From Leptospira jelokensis (lineage in GTDB: Bacteria; Spirochaetota; Leptospiria; Leptospirales; Leptospiraceae), in contig NZ_RQGH01000011.1 in assembly GCF_004769635.1 (NCBI RefSeq), positions 78,501 through 142,500 of the forward strand: a stretch of DNA of 64,000 bases, given 5' to 3'. A program made the position numbers and the translations under genes. Positions 1 through 8,612 of the stretch are shown piece after piece. The notes under the pieces were generated by a model that was given only the letters and a program-made list of their open reading frames with translations, did no database searches and was not told the origin of the DNA. Position 1 is the stretch's first letter; each line of letters begins with the position of its first letter.

Positions 1-236
1 TTACTCACTCAGCAACACCTGTTACATGGCAAACATGGACAGGGCGAAAATGGGGGAGAGTCGGAGGTATCCCTTCTTCTTATTTTTTCAATCCCTTTCA
101 AATGGTATCCAATCGATCGGAAGATCCAAATCTCTTACTAACGGGTGACACCGTGTATCCTGGCCAAGGCATCCCTGCTGTCGTCCTTGGGGGATTGCAT
201 GCGGTAGAACAATTCTTTGTGAGAAAGAGAGGTTGA
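1..236 (+). CDS. C-terminal end of a phytoene desaturase-like FAD oxidoreductase (partial)
   Basis: The frame that starts at base 3 stays open for 77 codons and stops with TGA at 234-236. Its gene begins left of the window. The tail contains GDTVYPGQGIPAVVLGG followed by a short helix, which is the C-terminal FAD-binding signature of the CrtI/CrtN/carotenoid isomerase family (Gly-Asp then Pro-Gly-x-Gly). Such enzymes desaturate or isomerise carotenoids or related lipids. Substrate cannot be told from the tail alone. It lies 34 bases ahead of thrB on the same strand, so the two may be co-transcribed. Confidence 0.7.
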   Translation, partial: THSATPVTWQTWTGRKWGRVGGIPSSYFFNPFQMVSNRSEDPNLLLTGDTVYPGQGIPAVVLGGLHAVEQFFVRKRG

Positions 237-270
237 TTTTCGAACCGAATCTAAGAGCCTGGGCGAAACG

Positions 271-1224
271 ATGGTTCGCCTACCTAAGATTCTCATCCAA
301 GTTCCAGGGACATCCGCCAATTTAGGACCTGGTTTTGACCTTATGGGTCTTGCCCTTGGCATTCATAATGAATTTGAATTCCAGTTTTCTAAAGAAATTA
401 CAGAAACCAAAACAGAATTGAAAAATGGGAATCCTCTTCCCTTTACCAAAAAAGAAGATTTGGTCGAAGAGGCGTATCGATCCTATTTTACTAAATTTGT
501 TCCAAATTTGAATCCTCCACCTTATCATTGTAAGATGACACTTTCCTTACCTTTAAAAGGGGGACTTGGTTCGAGTGCTTCAGCCATTGTTGCCGGTCTC
601 TCCCTTGCGAGGGAAGTTCATAAACGTTTGGAAAAAGAATCTGTACCTTCGGAACAGGAGTTCACCCAATTTTTAGCAGAGTTTGAAGGCCACCCCGATA
701 ATACTTTACCTGCCTACCTTGGTGGTTTTGTCTTCGCATATTCTACGTTTGGTGAGCCAATTCGTTATTTTCGAAAAAAATTCCCTTCTTCTGTTGCAAT
801 GTTTATCCTAACTCCCGAATTTGCAGTCTCAACGGAAGAATCAAGAAAAACCCTTCCAAAGAACTATGTGACTGCTGATGTGATTTTTAATTTGTCTCGC
901 ATTGGGGCTTGGATGCATTTTTTGGACAAACGTAAGTTCGGTGATCTTTTGGTTGGGCTTGAAGATAAAATGCACACTCCGTATCGGATCCCCAGTTCTT
1001 CTCCTCTATTTCCTTTAGCGGATACATTAAAACAAGAAGGGATTGGATACTGTTTGTCAGGATCGGGACCAAGTTTACTTATCTTTTTAGAAAGGAAAAC
1101 GTTAAAATCCAAACAAATTGAATTGGAAAAAAAGGTAACACAGGTAATGACTGGTGCAGGAATTCCGTTTCAATTTCGCAGAGTGAAACCAGACGGAATT
1201 GGCGTAAGGATCCAATTCAAATAA
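271..1224 (+). CDS. thrB: homoserine kinase
   Basis: Phosphorylates L-homoserine with ATP to O-phosphohomoserine, the step before threonine synthase, in the cytoplasm. At 317 residues it has the normal length for a GHMP kinase. The N-terminus reads VPGTSANLGPGFDLMGLAL, typical of ThrB. The ATP-binding motif PLKGGLGSSAS is at about residues 94-104, and the C-terminal GHMP motif CLSGSGPSLLIF is near residue 265. ATG at 271 starts right at the conserved N-terminus. No other threonine gene is in the window. Other GHMP kinases lack this N-terminal block, so the name is fairly safe. Confidence 0.9.
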   Translation: MVRLPKILIQVPGTSANLGPGFDLMGLALGIHNEFEFQFSKEITETKTELKNGNPLPFTKKEDLVEEAYRSYFTKFVPNLNPPPYHCKMTLSLPLKGGLGSSASAIVAGLSLAREVHKRLEKESVPSEQEFTQFLAEFEGHPDNTLPAYLGGFVFAYSTFGEPIRYFRKKFPSSVAMFILTPEFAVSTEESRKTLPKNYVTADVIFNLSRIGAWMHFLDKRKFGDLLVGLEDKMHTPYRIPSSSPLFPLADTLKQEGIGYCLSGSGPSLLIFLERKTLKSKQIELEKKVTQVMTGAGIPFQFRRVKPDGIGVRIQFK

Positions 1225-1274
1225 AAATACGGAAAGCAGAGTATGGAGGGAACGAAACAAAAACACCGCTTTGT

Positions 1275-1913
1275 TTAGTCTTCGTCGGCTCCTTCCTCTT
1301 TTCCAAATCCATACACATCACCCCGAAAACGAACCTTTCGGTTGATCCCGGGTTGGATTTTTCCCACTTCAAATGTAAATTTCATCCTTTCTTTACCAGA
1401 ACGATTGAAGTAAAAGGAAGAGGTCAGAGAGATTTCGATAAAGTTTACCATTCGATCTTTTGTAATTTTATCGGAAATACGAAATTCTGCAGGATGGCCA
1501 ATGATTTCATAAGAATCAAAACTTTCTTTTGATTCCATTTTGCCATAATGTTCCATTCGAGGGGGTTTGTAGAAACTTGGCCCATTTTTTAAAACGGTGA
1601 TTGTATAATCTTCACTATCTCTACTTTTTTTGAACTGAAAGATAAGATGGTCTTCCGTAATCGCATTACAACGAGTTGCAAGTTGCCCTGTTTTGCAACC
1701 CACATGAAAACTGGCGAAACGAGAAAGTTCATCAACGACCAAATCGTATTTATCACCGGTTTGTACTGGGATATACCGATCTGATTCCTTTCTCATAAAA
1801 ATGGGATGGATGAATTGGTTGTACACAACAAATCCCAGTCCCATCATGGAGATGGTTAACACCCCGCTGAGGACCAGGACAAAACTATCTAAAATGGCAA
1901 TGCTTAAATACAA
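1275..1913 (-). CDS. unknown protein with one N-terminal membrane segment
   Basis: I do not recognise this 212-residue protein. Residues 3-30 form a hydrophobic segment (signal anchor), followed by a soluble domain rich in beta-type sequence, probably facing the periplasm. The start is a TTG at 1913, chosen because AAAGG sits six bases upstream with good spacing. The stop of the preceding leftward gene is only two bases away, so the two are translated from one message. It faces thrB tail to tail with about 50 bases between. Confidence 0.6.
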   Translation of the reverse strand: MYLSIAILDSFVLVLSGVLTISMMGLGFVVYNQFIHPIFMRKESDRYIPVQTGDKYDLVVDELSRFASFHVGCKTGQLATRCNAITEDHLIFQFKKSRDSEDYTITVLKNGPSFYKPPRMEHYGKMESKESFDSYEIIGHPAEFRISDKITKDRMVNFIEISLTSSFYFNRSGKERMKFTFEVGKIQPGINRKVRFRGDVYGFGKEEGADED

Positions 1914-1915
1914 AA

Positions 1916-2233
1916 TTACCTTTTTGTATCAACCTTATGGGATTTAGATTCCGGAAGTGGGGTCCTTGTCACAAGGGAAAGTAGGTCCTTCACTTCTTCG
2001 GGGGAGATGATTTGGTTTAGTTTTTCCTCCAGGGAAGCAGGTGTCGGTTTTAAAACCAAATCCTCTGGTTTTACCTTTGGTTCGGATTTCAGTTTGGCAA
2101 TTTGTACAGCCACTTCTTGGTTTGCTTTTTTCGGAAGAGAATCCTTTCCATCCTCCGACTGTTTCCCTGTTTGGGTGGGCAAAGTAGGTGGGATCGGTTG
2201 GTGGACGTTCCCTTGGGTATTGATAGTATTCAT
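1916..2233 (-). CDS. small Pro/Lys-rich hypothetical protein
   Basis: A 105-residue protein without recognisable domain. It is hydrophilic, with a low-complexity N-terminal half rich in Pro, Gln, Lys and Thr, and a short helical stretch (EEKLNQIISPEEVKDLLSL) near residues 70-90. ATG 2233 is chosen because GGAGG lies ten bases upstream. A TTG nine bases earlier would sit one base after that site. It is followed two bases later by the membrane-anchored unknown protein, suggesting a two-gene unit. No function can be given. Confidence 0.55.
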   Translation of the reverse strand: MNTINTQGNVHQPIPPTLPTQTGKQSEDGKDSLPKKANQEVAVQIAKLKSEPKVKPEDLVLKPTPASLEEKLNQIISPEEVKDLLSLVTRTPLPESKSHKVDTKR

Positions 2234-2375
2234 AATTCCCAAACCTCCGTGTTCAGGATCGATCTCTTGAGAAAAAACTTTCCTTTTCCCTCCCTCAGAT
2301 TTTCGGTCTTTTCCTGGTTCGCTTTAGCGAAAATCAAAGAATTTTTTGGGATTTTTCCGTTTGATTGCCCGCTTT

Positions 2376-3446
2376 ATGGCCGGGAAGCTGGCAGAGATGG
2401 AAAATTATTTTAAATCTTGGATGGCTCACCCCATCTCCAAAATCTTCATGGCTACCAATTTTATCTTTGCCGTGTTATTCATTGTCAGTGTTCCTTCCTT
2501 TGTGAAAGAACACATCACGCAAGATGCAGTGAGCATCGGTGGAAAAAAATACGACATTAGTGATGTCAAAGAGTCCTCTCCCATTGCGTATTCCAAATTC
2601 CAATCAGAATACAAATCCCTTCTCAAAAACACGTTTGGAGAATTTGCCCAAGACAAATTATTTGAATTGGTTGCCAAAGATAAAAACTTAAAACCATCTG
2701 AGGTATTAACCCAAGGATTGGTGGTAAAAGAACCATCTGAAGAAGAAATCATCAATGTGTATATGGCAAACAAAGCCCAGTTAGGTGGAAAATCGCTTTC
2801 CGAAACGAGAGACAAAATTGTTGGATTTTTAAAAAACCAACAAGAACAAGAATTTAGCCGAAATCGTTATAAAGAAATCATTACCAAATACCCAGTCGAT
2901 TTTTTAATCAAAGAACCAGATATTGTCCGGGTTACAGTTGCAGAAAACAACAATCCAAGCATCGGACCTAAAGACGCTAAAATCACAATCATCGAATTTT
3001 CGGATTTTGAATGTCCATTTTGCAAGCGAAGCCAAGAGGTAAATCGACAACTCCGTGAAAAATACAAAGGCCAGATCCGTTGGGTATTCCGTGATTTCCC
3101 TCTTCCTTTCCACCAAGATGCTATGTATGCCCATATGGCTGCCAATTGTTCGATTGAGGAAGGAAAGTATTGGGATGTATTCAATGTATTATTTGAGAAC
3201 ACTGGAAACTTAAGTAAGGGAAACGTTGATGCCCTTGTATTAAATACAGGTATTTCAAAATCCAAGTACCAAAATTGTATGAAAAACCAAACGAAACTCA
3301 AAGCTGAAATTGAGGTCGATATCCAAGATGGGCAAAAGGTTGGGGTGAGTGGAACACCTGCATTTTTTATCAATGGGATCTTTGTTTCTGGTGCATTGCC
3401 TTTCGAAAACTTTGATGAAATCATCCAAAAAGAACTTAAACAATAA
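2376..3446 (+). CDS. membrane-anchored DsbA-like thiol oxidoreductase
   Basis: A thioredoxin-fold protein for disulfide chemistry outside the cytoplasm. A transmembrane anchor (ISKIFMATNFIFAVLFIVSV) lies near the N-terminus, then a helical region of about 150 residues, then a DsbA-type domain with IIEFSDFECPFCKRSQ. The active site is C-P-F-C at about residues 213-216, and the cis-proline loop GVSGTPAFFING is near the end. This matches the DsbA/Thioredoxin_4 family, often paired with vitamin-K reductase type partners, none of which is seen here. The start is uncertain: ATG 2376, ATG 2397 or TTG 2346 all keep the anchor. It ends 25 bases before mdh. Confidence 0.8.
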   Translation: MAGKLAEMENYFKSWMAHPISKIFMATNFIFAVLFIVSVPSFVKEHITQDAVSIGGKKYDISDVKESSPIAYSKFQSEYKSLLKNTFGEFAQDKLFELVAKDKNLKPSEVLTQGLVVKEPSEEEIINVYMANKAQLGGKSLSETRDKIVGFLKNQQEQEFSRNRYKEIITKYPVDFLIKEPDIVRVTVAENNNPSIGPKDAKITIIEFSDFECPFCKRSQEVNRQLREKYKGQIRWVFRDFPLPFHQDAMYAHMAANCSIEEGKYWDVFNVLFENTGNLSKGNVDALVLNTGISKSKYQNCMKNQTKLKAEIEVDIQDGQKVGVSGTPAFFINGIFVSGALPFENFDEIIQKELKQ

Positions 3447-3471
3447 AGATTTATAAAAAAGGAAAAATATT

Positions 3472-4455
3472 ATGAGCAAAAAAGTAAAAGTTGCTGTAAC
3501 AGGTGCTGCCGGACAAATCGGATACGCACTCTTATTTCGTATCGCTTCAGGACAAATGTTTGGACCTGACACAGCTGTTGAACTCCAATTATTGGAACTC
3601 GAACAAGCACTCCCAGCAGCAAAAGGTGTTATTATGGAATTGGACGACTGTGCATTTCCATTGCTCGAAAAAGTAACTGTTTCATCAAACATTGATGAGG
3701 CGTTCCGAGACATCAACTGGGCACTGCTTGTCGGTTCTGTTCCAAGAAAAGCAGGTATGGAACGTGGAGACCTTTTAAAAATCAACGGTGGAATCTTCAC
3801 CACTCAAGGTAAGGCGATTGAAAAAAATGCAGCAAGTGATGTAAGAGTTCTCGTAGTGGGTAACCCTTGTAATACAAACGCACTGATTGCAATGAACAAT
3901 GCAAAAGGTGTTCCATCTGACAGATGGTTTGCGATGACAGGCCTTGATGAAAATCGTGCGAAAACACAATTGGCGCAGAAAGCTGGAGTCCTTGTAAAAG
4001 ATGTATCCAATGTAGCCATTTGGGGGAACCACTCTGCGACCCAATACCCTGACTTTTTTAATGCAAAAATCAATGGAAAACCAGCAACGGATGTGATCAG
4101 TGACCATGATTGGTTAAAAGGTGATTTTATCTCTACTGTGCAAAAACGTGGGGCTGCCATCATTGCTGCAAGAGGTGCTTCTTCTGCGGCTTCCGCTGCG
4201 AATGCTGTTGTGGATACAGTGCGTAATATTGTGACCCCAACGAAACCTGGGGACTGGTTCAGTGCCGCTTGCCATTCCAATGGTGAATATGGTGTGGACA
4301 AAGGACTTATCTTTGGTTACCCTTTGAAGTCCGATGGGAAAAAAGTAGAGATCGTAACAGGCCTTGAAATCAATGCATTCGGTAAGGAAAAATTTGACAT
4401 CACTCACAACGAGTTAAAAGAAGAAAGAAACGAAGTGAAAGACATGTTAGGTTAA
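3472..4455 (+). CDS. mdh: malate dehydrogenase
   Basis: Oxidises malate to oxaloacetate with NAD+ in the TCA cycle. At 327 residues it matches the cytosolic-type MDH family (longer than the 312-residue E. coli type). The NAD-binding loop [18 protein letters not shown] is at residues 10-27, the substrate loop has [13 protein letters not shown], and the catalytic His lies in [15 protein letters not shown] 3472 is preceded by a purine-rich stretch (aaggaaaa). A strong hairpin terminator follows about 50 bases after the stop. Confidence 0.95.
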   Translation: MSKKVKVAVTGAAGQIGYALLFRIASGQMFGPDTAVELQLLELEQALPAAKGVIMELDDCAFPLLEKVTVSSNIDEAFRDINWALLVGSVPRKAGMERGDLLKINGGIFTTQGKAIEKNAASDVRVLVVGNPCNTNALIAMNNAKGVPSDRWFAMTGLDENRAKTQLAQKAGVLVKDVSNVAIWGNHSATQYPDFFNAKINGKPATDVISDHDWLKGDFISTVQKRGAAIIAARGASSAASAANAVVDTVRNIVTPTKPGDWFSAACHSNGEYGVDKGLIFGYPLKSDGKKVEIVTGLEINAFGKEKFDITHNELKEERNEVKDMLG

Positions 4456-4504
4456 TCACCTTCCCAATCTTTCTAAATCAGTTTTCAGGACTTGTTCCTT
4501 AGCA

Positions 4505-4540
4505 AAAGCTCACATCCATTTGGGATGTGGGCTTTTTTTA
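4505..4540 (+). terminator. rho-independent terminator of mdh
   Basis: An inverted repeat with arms of about 13 bases (AAAGC-T-CACATCC and GGATGTG-G-GCTTT, one mismatch) and a 4-5 base loop, followed by a T run at 4533-4539. It lies 50 bases after mdh and also marks the tail-to-tail boundary with the leftward hydrolase gene, whose stop codon is at its right edge. Confidence 0.85.
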
Positions 4541-5386
4541 TGGGATCACAAAGAGGAATTCCTTTGGCCTTTCATAAAATGGCAAATGCCCACACTCTTC
4601 GATCACAAATTTCTTCACACCAGGGAAACTTTGTAAGATAGGATCCCAAGTATAATGAGGAGCCACTTGGAAGTCATACTTTCCGAGAACAATTGTGATT
4701 GGGCATTTGATTGCGGAGAGGTAGTCTTCCACTTTGATTTCGACAAAAAGTTTCCCAAACAAATGGTCGAATGCGAGTTTGTTTGTTTTCACTCCTTCCC
4801 AAAGGAGAGTGGAATCAATCGAAAGATTATAAAAACCCAAAGCGTCTTGGCTCACACAATACAAATTGAAAAAATCCTCCAATCCCTCGGGCTCTCTTTG
4901 TATTTGCCTTTGGAATTTGTATTGGAGCCTTTGGTGTTTTTCTTTTCGTTCCACACTTGCCATTGTTTCAAAATAAGATTCTCTCTCTTGTAAAGGGGCC
5001 CCGTGGCTTGGTCCAGTCGCAACGAGGAGAAGTTGTTTCACAAGTTCTGGGTATTTTTTGGCATAGGCAAGTGCCATATAACCATGCCCAGAATGGCCAA
5101 GCACGAGACAGGGTGGAATCTCTAGTTGTTTTTGGAAAAAGGAAAAATCAGAAAGCAGAAGATCCAAGTCGTAACTGCTTTCCTTTTCCACATCGGTTCC
5201 CAATCGTTTGGCAAACCCTCTTTGGTCGACAATTGTGATCTTAAATTTTTTTGACAATGCTTCGGGGATTACCCTTGGGTAATAGAGGGCACTTCCCAAC
5301 CAAAAGAGATTGGGACCCTCTGTATTGTTTTCTGCAATGAGAAAGGAAAATCCTTCCCTTTCGATTGTTTTGTATCTCCATTCCAT
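4538..5386 (-). CDS. alpha/beta hydrolase
   Basis: A 282-residue alpha/beta hydrolase fold protein of unknown substrate. The catalytic triad is visible: Ser99 in LGHSGHG (nucleophile elbow), Asp238 in GKYDFQVAP and His267 in ECGHLPFYERP. No signal peptide, so probably cytoplasmic. The family covers esterases, epoxide hydrolases, C-C hydrolases and haloperoxidase-like enzymes, and the sequence does not choose between them. It is divergent from a MarR regulator with two palindromes in the shared promoter region, suggesting induction by a small molecule it may degrade. Confidence 0.85.
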   Translation of the reverse strand: MEWRYKTIEREGFSFLIAENNTEGPNLFWLGSALYYPRVIPEALSKKFKITIVDQRGFAKRLGTDVEKESSYDLDLLLSDFSFFQKQLEIPPCLVLGHSGHGYMALAYAKKYPELVKQLLLVATGPSHGAPLQERESYFETMASVERKEKHQRLQYKFQRQIQREPEGLEDFFNLYCVSQDALGFYNLSIDSTLLWEGVKTNKLAFDHLFGKLFVEIKVEDYLSAIKCPITIVLGKYDFQVAPHYTWDPILQSFPGVKKFVIEECGHLPFYERPKEFLFVIP

Positions 5387-5439
5387 ACCATTCCCTCGTT
5401 TTTCTTTTTATCTGTGATAACCAAAATCAAATATTCATT

Positions 5440-5459
5440 TAGTTGTAATATACAACCAT
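5440..5459. promoter_or_regulatory. palindromic operator 1, probable MarR site
   Basis: GTTGTA-ATA-TACAAC is a perfect 6-base-arm inverted repeat lying between the divergent hydrolase and MarR genes. A second copy starts 21 bases later, about two helical turns. MarR proteins usually bind such 15-20 base palindromes in their own promoter. That this MarR binds here is inferred from position. Confidence 0.6.
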
Positions 5460-5460
5460 A

Positions 5461-5480
5461 TAGTTGTAATTTGCAACTAA
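5461..5480. promoter_or_regulatory. palindromic operator 2, probable MarR site
   Basis: TAGTTG-TAATTTG-CAACTA is an inverted repeat with six-base arms. It shares the half-site TAGTTGTAAT with operator 1, in phase on the same helix face. It lies 30 bases before the MarR start codon, so bound protein would block its promoter. Confidence 0.6.
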
Positions 5481-5510
5481 AAAACTTGCCAAAACCAATA
5501 TAAATTTAAA

Positions 5511-5975
5511 ATGGGAAGGATGTTAGAGATCACTTCATTACTCGGAATCCATTTTAGCCAGACCTTACTCCTAATGAGGAGGTATCTTTCCAATCAGTTT
5601 GAATTGGAAAACGTTGGGATGAAGTTTGAGGAATGGATCCAACTTCTACCCTTACAATCAAAAGAAAGTACCAACCAAAAACAATTAAGTGAGATGTTAG
5701 CAAAGGACAAAACCACCGTATCAAGGTTAGTGGATGGATGGGTGAAAAAAGGTTGGGTGAAACGAATCCAAATGGCAGAGGACAAACGAGTTTTTGTTTT
5801 AATACTCACCACAAAAGGAAAAAACATTTGGGAAAAAGGAATTCCTGTTGTGATTGCCGCAGACCAAGTTTTTAAACAAAATTTGAATGAAGGGATGGAG
5901 AAAGAACTGTATATGACTTTATTTAAGATCCAAACTGCGATTCAGTTTTCAGAAACAAAAAACGTTCCTTCTTAG
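5511..5975 (+). CDS. MarR family transcriptional regulator
   Basis: A 154-residue DNA-binding repressor of MarR size. The winged helix-turn-helix is near residues 45-100 and includes the family hallmark LAKDKTTVSRLVDGWVKKGWVKR, followed by the wing (AEDKRVFVLILTTKGK). It is divergent from an alpha/beta hydrolase over two palindromes, so it probably represses both genes until a ligand binds. ATG 5511 is used. ATG 5520 is also possible and neither has a strong ribosome site. Its last 53 bases overlap prmC on the other strand. Confidence 0.85.
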   Translation: MGRMLEITSLLGIHFSQTLLLMRRYLSNQFELENVGMKFEEWIQLLPLQSKESTNQKQLSEMLAKDKTTVSRLVDGWVKKGWVKRIQMAEDKRVFVLILTTKGKNIWEKGIPVVIAADQVFKQNLNEGMEKELYMTLFKIQTAIQFSETKNVPS

Positions 5976-6810
5976 AGCTATCTAGGATTCGTTGCGAAGA
6001 AACAAAACCAAGTGATAGGGCCAAATTTTCTAATTCATGGATATAACCTGGATGGGTTTCCATTAAAAACCAACCACCTGGTTTTAATCTTTGTTTGGCG
6101 GATAAAAACAGAGCCCTATGGAATTCGAGGATATCATTTACAAATAAAGCAAGATGAGGTTCATATTCCAAAACATCTGGCATGATTTCTTTTTTTTCTG
6201 TTTCTGGTATATAAGGTGGATTGGAAACAATGATTTCAAATTGTAAATCAGAGGGGAGTGATTCGTCCAAATTGGACACATAAAACGATACATCTGTTAA
6301 TTGGTATTTCTCGGCATTCCTTTTGCTTGTGCCAATTGCCTTTTCCGAAATGTCAGATAACACTACGTGATGGGGACGGAGGAGTTGAGAAAGGCTTAGG
6401 CCAATACAACCACTTCCAGAACACAAATCCCAAATTTGAAACCCACCCGGAAACTCTTGGTTCAGAGTTTCTTTCTGTTTGTAAAGGTAATCCACGAGTT
6501 CTTCTGTTTCCGGTCTTGGGATGAGGACATCTTCGGAAACTAAGTATTCAAATTGGTGGAAACCTTTTTTGCCAATGATGTATGCCACAGGTTTCCGTTT
6601 GCTGCGTTCGACGATGCGTTCCCGATACAAATCAATTTCCTTCGGAGAAAGGGGCATTTCAAATTGGGAGTAGAGTTTGATGCGAGGGAGATTTAAGAGA
6701 TCAGAGAGGATCCATTCGGCATCGACACGAGGGTTTGGAATTTCCTTTTTCTCCAGAAATTCTGTGGAACGTTTGAGATAAAAAAGTAAGGTTCCTGGTT
6801 GTTCCGCCAT
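5923..6810 (-). CDS. prmC: peptide chain release factor N5-glutamine methyltransferase
   Basis: Methylates the GGQ glutamine of release factors with S-adenosylmethionine. At 295 residues it has the family length: an N-terminal helical domain (residues 1-80), then a SAM-binding fold with WDLCSGSGCIGLSLSQL and the substrate motif IVSNPPYIPE. ATG 6810 is chosen because the longer TTG form would lie inside the tRNA. The start codon is only six bases after the mature tRNA-Arg 3' end on the same strand, and no separate ribosome site fits in that space. The 3' end overlaps the MarR gene by 53 bases. Confidence 0.92.
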   Translation of the reverse strand: MAEQPGTLLFYLKRSTEFLEKKEIPNPRVDAEWILSDLLNLPRIKLYSQFEMPLSPKEIDLYRERIVERSKRKPVAYIIGKKGFHQFEYLVSEDVLIPRPETEELVDYLYKQKETLNQEFPGGFQIWDLCSGSGCIGLSLSQLLRPHHVVLSDISEKAIGTSKRNAEKYQLTDVSFYVSNLDESLPSDLQFEIIVSNPPYIPETEKKEIMPDVLEYEPHLALFVNDILEFHRALFLSAKQRLKPGGWFLMETHPGYIHELENLALSLGFVSSQRILDSSKKERFLFLKTESQFGS

Positions 6811-6816
6811 AATCTT

Positions 6817-6889
6817 TGCCCCCAACAGGATTCGAACCTGTGTCCCCAGTTTAGGAAACTAGTGCTCTATCCACCTGAGCTATGGGAGC
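6817..6889 (-). tRNA. tRNA-Arg (anticodon CCU)
   Basis: On the minus strand a 73-base cloverleaf can be folded. The acceptor stem pairs GCTCCCA with TGGGGGC, discriminator A at 6817. The D loop region is AGCTCAGGTGGATAGAGC. The anticodon stem is CTAGT/ACTGG with loop TTCCTAA (anticodon CCT), and the T arm contains GGTTCGAATCC. CCA is not encoded. It sits one base after the stop of the Crp-like gene and six bases before prmC. Confidence 0.95.
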
Positions 6890-6890
6890 T

Positions 6891-7535
6891 TTACGTAGGT
6901 TTACGTTTCTGATTCACTATCCTTTGGAAATCGGAGATATTGTGAATAACAATTTTATCTGGATAGAGGTCAAGTTTGCCTGTTTTTACATATTGCATGA
7001 GGACTTTTTGGACTTCACCCACAGGTTGGGCACACCAATTGGCAATATCATCCACAGTCGCAGAAAGTATGATTTCATTATAAACATCATTATTGTACTG
7101 TTTTTCGTATAACATCACAAAGACGTCACATACCTTTCCGACAATATCATCCATAAGGAGGATCATAAGCCTTCTTTTTTGGTCATAAATCCGAAAGGAA
7201 AAGATATGGAGTAATTTCATCGCAAGAGCTGGGTTTTTTGTCATCAGCATTTCAAAATTGGCACGATTGAAATTAAGGGCTTTGACTTCCGTAACAGCAA
7301 TGGCAGTGGCAGACCTGGGTTGTTCTTCTAAGATTGCCATCTCACCTAAAATATCCCCCGCTTCCAAAACATCTAAGGTTTTGATACTGGTCCCAATGGT
7401 TTTTGTGATTTTGACCTTTCCCTCTTTGATGAGGTAAAAATCATTTCCCGGTTCGTATTCACAAAATAAAACTTCGTTTGGTTGGAATACCTTTCCAAAT
7501 TTCCCAAACATTGCTTCTAACATTTGGTCGTTCAC
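6891..7535 (-). CDS. Crp/Fnr-family cyclic nucleotide-binding regulator
   Basis: A 214-residue transcription factor. The N-terminal cyclic nucleotide-binding domain (about residues 15-110) contains [33 protein letters not shown] (phosphate-binding cassette with Arg), then a dimer helix and a C-terminal winged helix ([20 protein letters not shown]) around residues 165-190. Probably binds cAMP or a related ligand. GTG 7535 is supported by AGGAGG six bases upstream and overlaps the stop of the preceding gene as GTGA. It ends one base before tRNA-Arg. Confidence 0.88.
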   Translation of the reverse strand: MNDQMLEAMFGKFGKVFQPNEVLFCEYEPGNDFYLIKEGKVKITKTIGTSIKTLDVLEAGDILGEMAILEEQPRSATAIAVTEVKALNFNRANFEMLMTKNPALAMKLLHIFSFRIYDQKRRLMILLMDDIVGKVCDVFVMLYEKQYNNDVYNEIILSATVDDIANWCAQPVGEVQKVLMQYVKTGKLDLYPDKIVIHNISDFQRIVNQKRKPT

Positions 7536-8587
7536 GATCTACCTCCTTTGAGTTTGGATTTGGCATCTTCTGAAATGCTGTCATCCATAGGAGGCATTTG
7601 GGTTACCTTTTGGAAAAGTTGTTTTGCCTTTTCTTTATCCCCTGAAGCTTCTGTGGCAAGGGCTAAGTGGTAGAGGTTTTCTTTTAATAACAAACCTTTT
7701 GGGTAACGTTTGATAAAATTGGAAAAATGAGAAATGGCACTTGGGTAGTCTTTGGCCTTGAAACTGGATTTTCCCATATAAAAGAGGGAGTTTTCCACAA
7801 ATTGTTCTTCTTCTTGGGTGACGGAATCGGTTCGGTCCGAAACTGTTTTGAACATATCAATTGCTTCTGCATACTTTCCTGCATTCATGAGGGTGGATGC
7901 TTTGTCATATTGGGAAAGGATGGAATTTGGATCCACACTGGATGTTGTGTTGGAAGCCGGAACTGCCATTGTTTTTAACATTTCTTGCAGTTTGCCAGTT
8001 TGGGATCCAGGTTCTGGTTTATAAACTAACTCTTGTATGGTGAGTGGGAATGGGGTTTTTTTACGAGCTAAATCGATGAGTTGTTTGGCTCGGTCGATGT
8101 ACATTCCGTCCGGATAATGTTGGATGTATTTTTCGAATGCATAGGCTGCATGTTCAAAGTTTCCATTTTTGTAAAATACTTCGGCCACATTCATGAGCTC
8201 AAACGCTGGGTTCTTTGCTTCCCCTTGTCCGAGGATTTCCCTAACCTGTCTGTGGACCTGCCGCAGTTGGCTTGAGAATACTTTTAACATTTTGATGATG
8301 AGATGGGTTTTGTCTGAGACAAATTTTTCAAATTCAGGGACTTTGAAGACAAGGACAGTCGCGGCACCTATGACCTGCGCTGTTTCTTCTCTGGGATAGC
8401 GACCGATGGCACTCTTGACACCGAAGAACTCGCCAAGTTTGACATCTTCTTTGAGCTCTACACCGTTGATGTTCGTGTAAGTTAGTACAACTCTTCCTTT
8501 TTGTAGTACAAAGATATCCTCTGCCTTATCTTTCTCGAAGTAGACAATGGAACCACCTTTGTAATTGCGTACTATAGGACCTGACAA
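7532..8587 (-). CDS. cyclic nucleotide-binding domain protein with TPR repeats
   Basis: The N-terminal cyclic nucleotide-binding domain has [21 protein letters not shown] and [20 protein letters not shown]. After it come TPR-like helices ([21 protein letters not shown], then [18 protein letters not shown]), with no DNA-binding domain. It is probably a ligand-responsive scaffold in the cytoplasm. The start is uncertain. TTG 8587 gives a natural domain start with GAGG upstream. GTG 8656 would overlap the amidohydrolase gene by 44 bases without a ribosome site. It shares GTGA with the Crp-like gene, so the two cyclic-nucleotide proteins are translated together. Confidence 0.75.
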   Translation of the reverse strand: MSGPIVRNYKGGSIVYFEKDKAEDIFVLQKGRVVLTYTNINGVELKEDVKLGEFFGVKSAIGRYPREETAQVIGAATVLVFKVPEFEKFVSDKTHLIIKMLKVFSSQLRQVHRQVREILGQGEAKNPAFELMNVAEVFYKNGNFEHAAYAFEKYIQHYPDGMYIDRAKQLIDLARKKTPFPLTIQELVYKPEPGSQTGKLQEMLKTMAVPASNTTSSVDPNSILSQYDKASTLMNAGKYAEAIDMFKTVSDRTDSVTQEEEQFVENSLFYMGKSSFKAKDYPSAISHFSNFIKRYPKGLLLKENLYHLALATEASGDKEKAKQLFQKVTQMPPMDDSISEDAKSKLKGGRS

Positions 8588-8612
8588 CTCATGCCTCGCT
8601 TGGGCTTCATTT

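Noticed and set aside
138..362. A small leftward frame over the first partial gene and thrB
   Set aside because: It overlaps two recognised coding regions and has no plausible start signal.
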